From assembly GCF_049977365.1 (NCBI RefSeq), contig NZ_JBNGEN010000001.1:496001-560000 (forward strand): DNA of 64,000 nt. Direction: 5' to 3'. A program made the position numbers and the translations under genes. Origin of the DNA: Brachymonas sp049977365 (lineage in GTDB: Bacteria > Pseudomonadota > Gammaproteobacteria > Burkholderiales > Burkholderiaceae_C). Of the stretch, positions 63,382-64,000 are shown in pieces; position 1 is the first letter of the stretch, and each line of letters opens with the position of its first letter. A model generated the notes under the pieces. The model made no database searches, had not been told where the DNA came from, and saw nothing but the letters and a program-made list of their open reading frames with translations.

Positions 63382-64000
63382 ATGCATATCGCAGACCGCG
63401 CACGGCGCATCGAGCCGTTCTATGTCATGGAAATCTGCAAGGCCGCACAGGAGCTCCAACAGCGTTCCGGCAGCCATGCAGATCCCCTGCTCTACCTCAA
63501 CATCGGCGAGCCCGACTTCACGGCTCCGCCCCTGGTGGCCCAGGCAGCCGAGCGCTGCATCCGCGACGGCAACACCCAGTACACCGCAGCCAACGGCCTG
63601 CCGGCCCTGCGTGAGCGCATCAGCGGCTGGTACGCCGAGCGCTTCGGTCTCTCCATCGACCCGGCCCGCATCGTGGTGACGGCCGGTGCCTCGGCTGCCC
63701 TGCAGCTGGTGTGCATGGCCCTCATCGAGCAGGGTGACGAAGTGCTGATGCCGGATCCCAGCTATCCGTGCAACCGACATTTCGTGAGTGCGGCAGAAGG
63801 CACGCCGCGCCTCATTCCCGCATCGGCCGAAGACCGCTTCCAGCTCAACGCCGCACAGGTCGAGGCCCACTGGACAGCCGCCACGCGCGGCGTGCTGCTG
63901 GCCAGCCCTTCCAACCCTACGGGAACCTCCATCGCGCCGGCCGCCCTCAAGTCCATTGTGGACGTGGTGCGTGCACGCGGCGGCTTCACCATCGTCGACG
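63382..64000 (+). CDS. Class I/II aminotransferase (5' part, cut by window end)
   Basis: The first 206 residues of a PLP-dependent fold-type I aminotransferase are present. LYLNIGEPDFTAPPLV is near residue 38, the PLP phosphate contact region TAGASAAL near 98 and LLASPSNPTGT near 173, where the Asn binds the cofactor. The catalytic lysine lies beyond 64000. It starts 6 bp after nusB and is probably in the same operon. Substrate (aspartate, alanine or other) cannot be told from this half. Confidence 0.88.
   Translation, partial: MHIADRARRIEPFYVMEICKAAQELQQRSGSHADPLLYLNIGEPDFTAPPLVAQAAERCIRDGNTQYTAANGLPALRERISGWYAERFGLSIDPARIVVTAGASAALQLVCMALIEQGDEVLMPDPSYPCNRHFVSAAEGTPRLIPASAEDRFQLNAAQVEAHWTAATRGVLLASPSNPTGTSIAPAALKSIVDVVRARGGFTIVD

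Overview
The window looks like chromosomal DNA of a high-GC betaproteobacterium of the order Burkholderiales. The evidence is the surE-pcm-nlpD...rlmD order, the ribBX-ribH-nusB-aminotransferase run, a monofunctional RelA, a BamC lipoprotein directly after dapA, and the tRNA sequences. The genus cannot be named from sequence reading alone.

Positions 1-22,500 are an accessory defence island. On the minus strand, jetA-jetB-jetC-jetD (6749 to 74) form a complete type I Wadjet (MukBEF-like) anti-plasmid operon. Divergent from it, a WYL-domain regulator (6902-7795) heads a tight seven-gene plus-strand cassette (7817-21269). Its genes are: a large SNF2-type helicase with a C-terminal DUF3883 nuclease-like domain; an ABC-type ATPase with an OLD-like TOPRIM end; a DUF1156 DNA methyltransferase; an AAA ATPase; a small PD-(D/E)XK-like protein; a DUF499 ATPase; and a TIR-domain protein. 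Most junctions are GTGA or ATGA overlaps, so the genes are probably co-expressed. The helicase/DUF1156/DUF499 core resembles DISARM-related methylation-linked phage-defence cassettes. The added OLD-like, AAA/PD-(D/E)XK and TIR pieces make it a composite system that I cannot match to a named one. An IS5-family element (21282-22132) has landed just behind the TIR gene, and a 52-codon gene remnant follows. The island ends at a tRNA-Ala(CGC) gene (22501-22576).

From 22,600 onward the content is conserved chromosome. In order: a Pat-type protein acetyltransferase; an MFS permease; RsuA; topoisomerase IV (parC and parE, split by a lytic transglycosylase and followed by a secreted unknown); a second MFS permease; dapA-bamC; a metallo-beta-lactamase-fold hydrolase; and an aldehyde dehydrogenase. 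Next is an iron-acquisition block (41,050-47,835): a TonB-dependent siderophore receptor, PiuC, an FMN alpha-hydroxyacid oxidase, then tonB-exbB-exbD-hemP. Fur-box-like sites overlap the promoters at 41,055 and 45,541.

The last part holds a YccA/BI-1 membrane protein, a small lipoprotein, rlmD, nlpD, pcm, surE, a NadM-Nudix fusion, tRNA-Val(GAC), relA, an alpha/beta hydrolase, 3-hydroxybutyrate dehydrogenase, a Bcr/CflA efflux pump, ribBX-ribH-nusB, and an aminotransferase cut by the window end. rpoS, normally between nlpD and rlmD in this order, is not there: only 202 bp and a terminator-like hairpin separate them.
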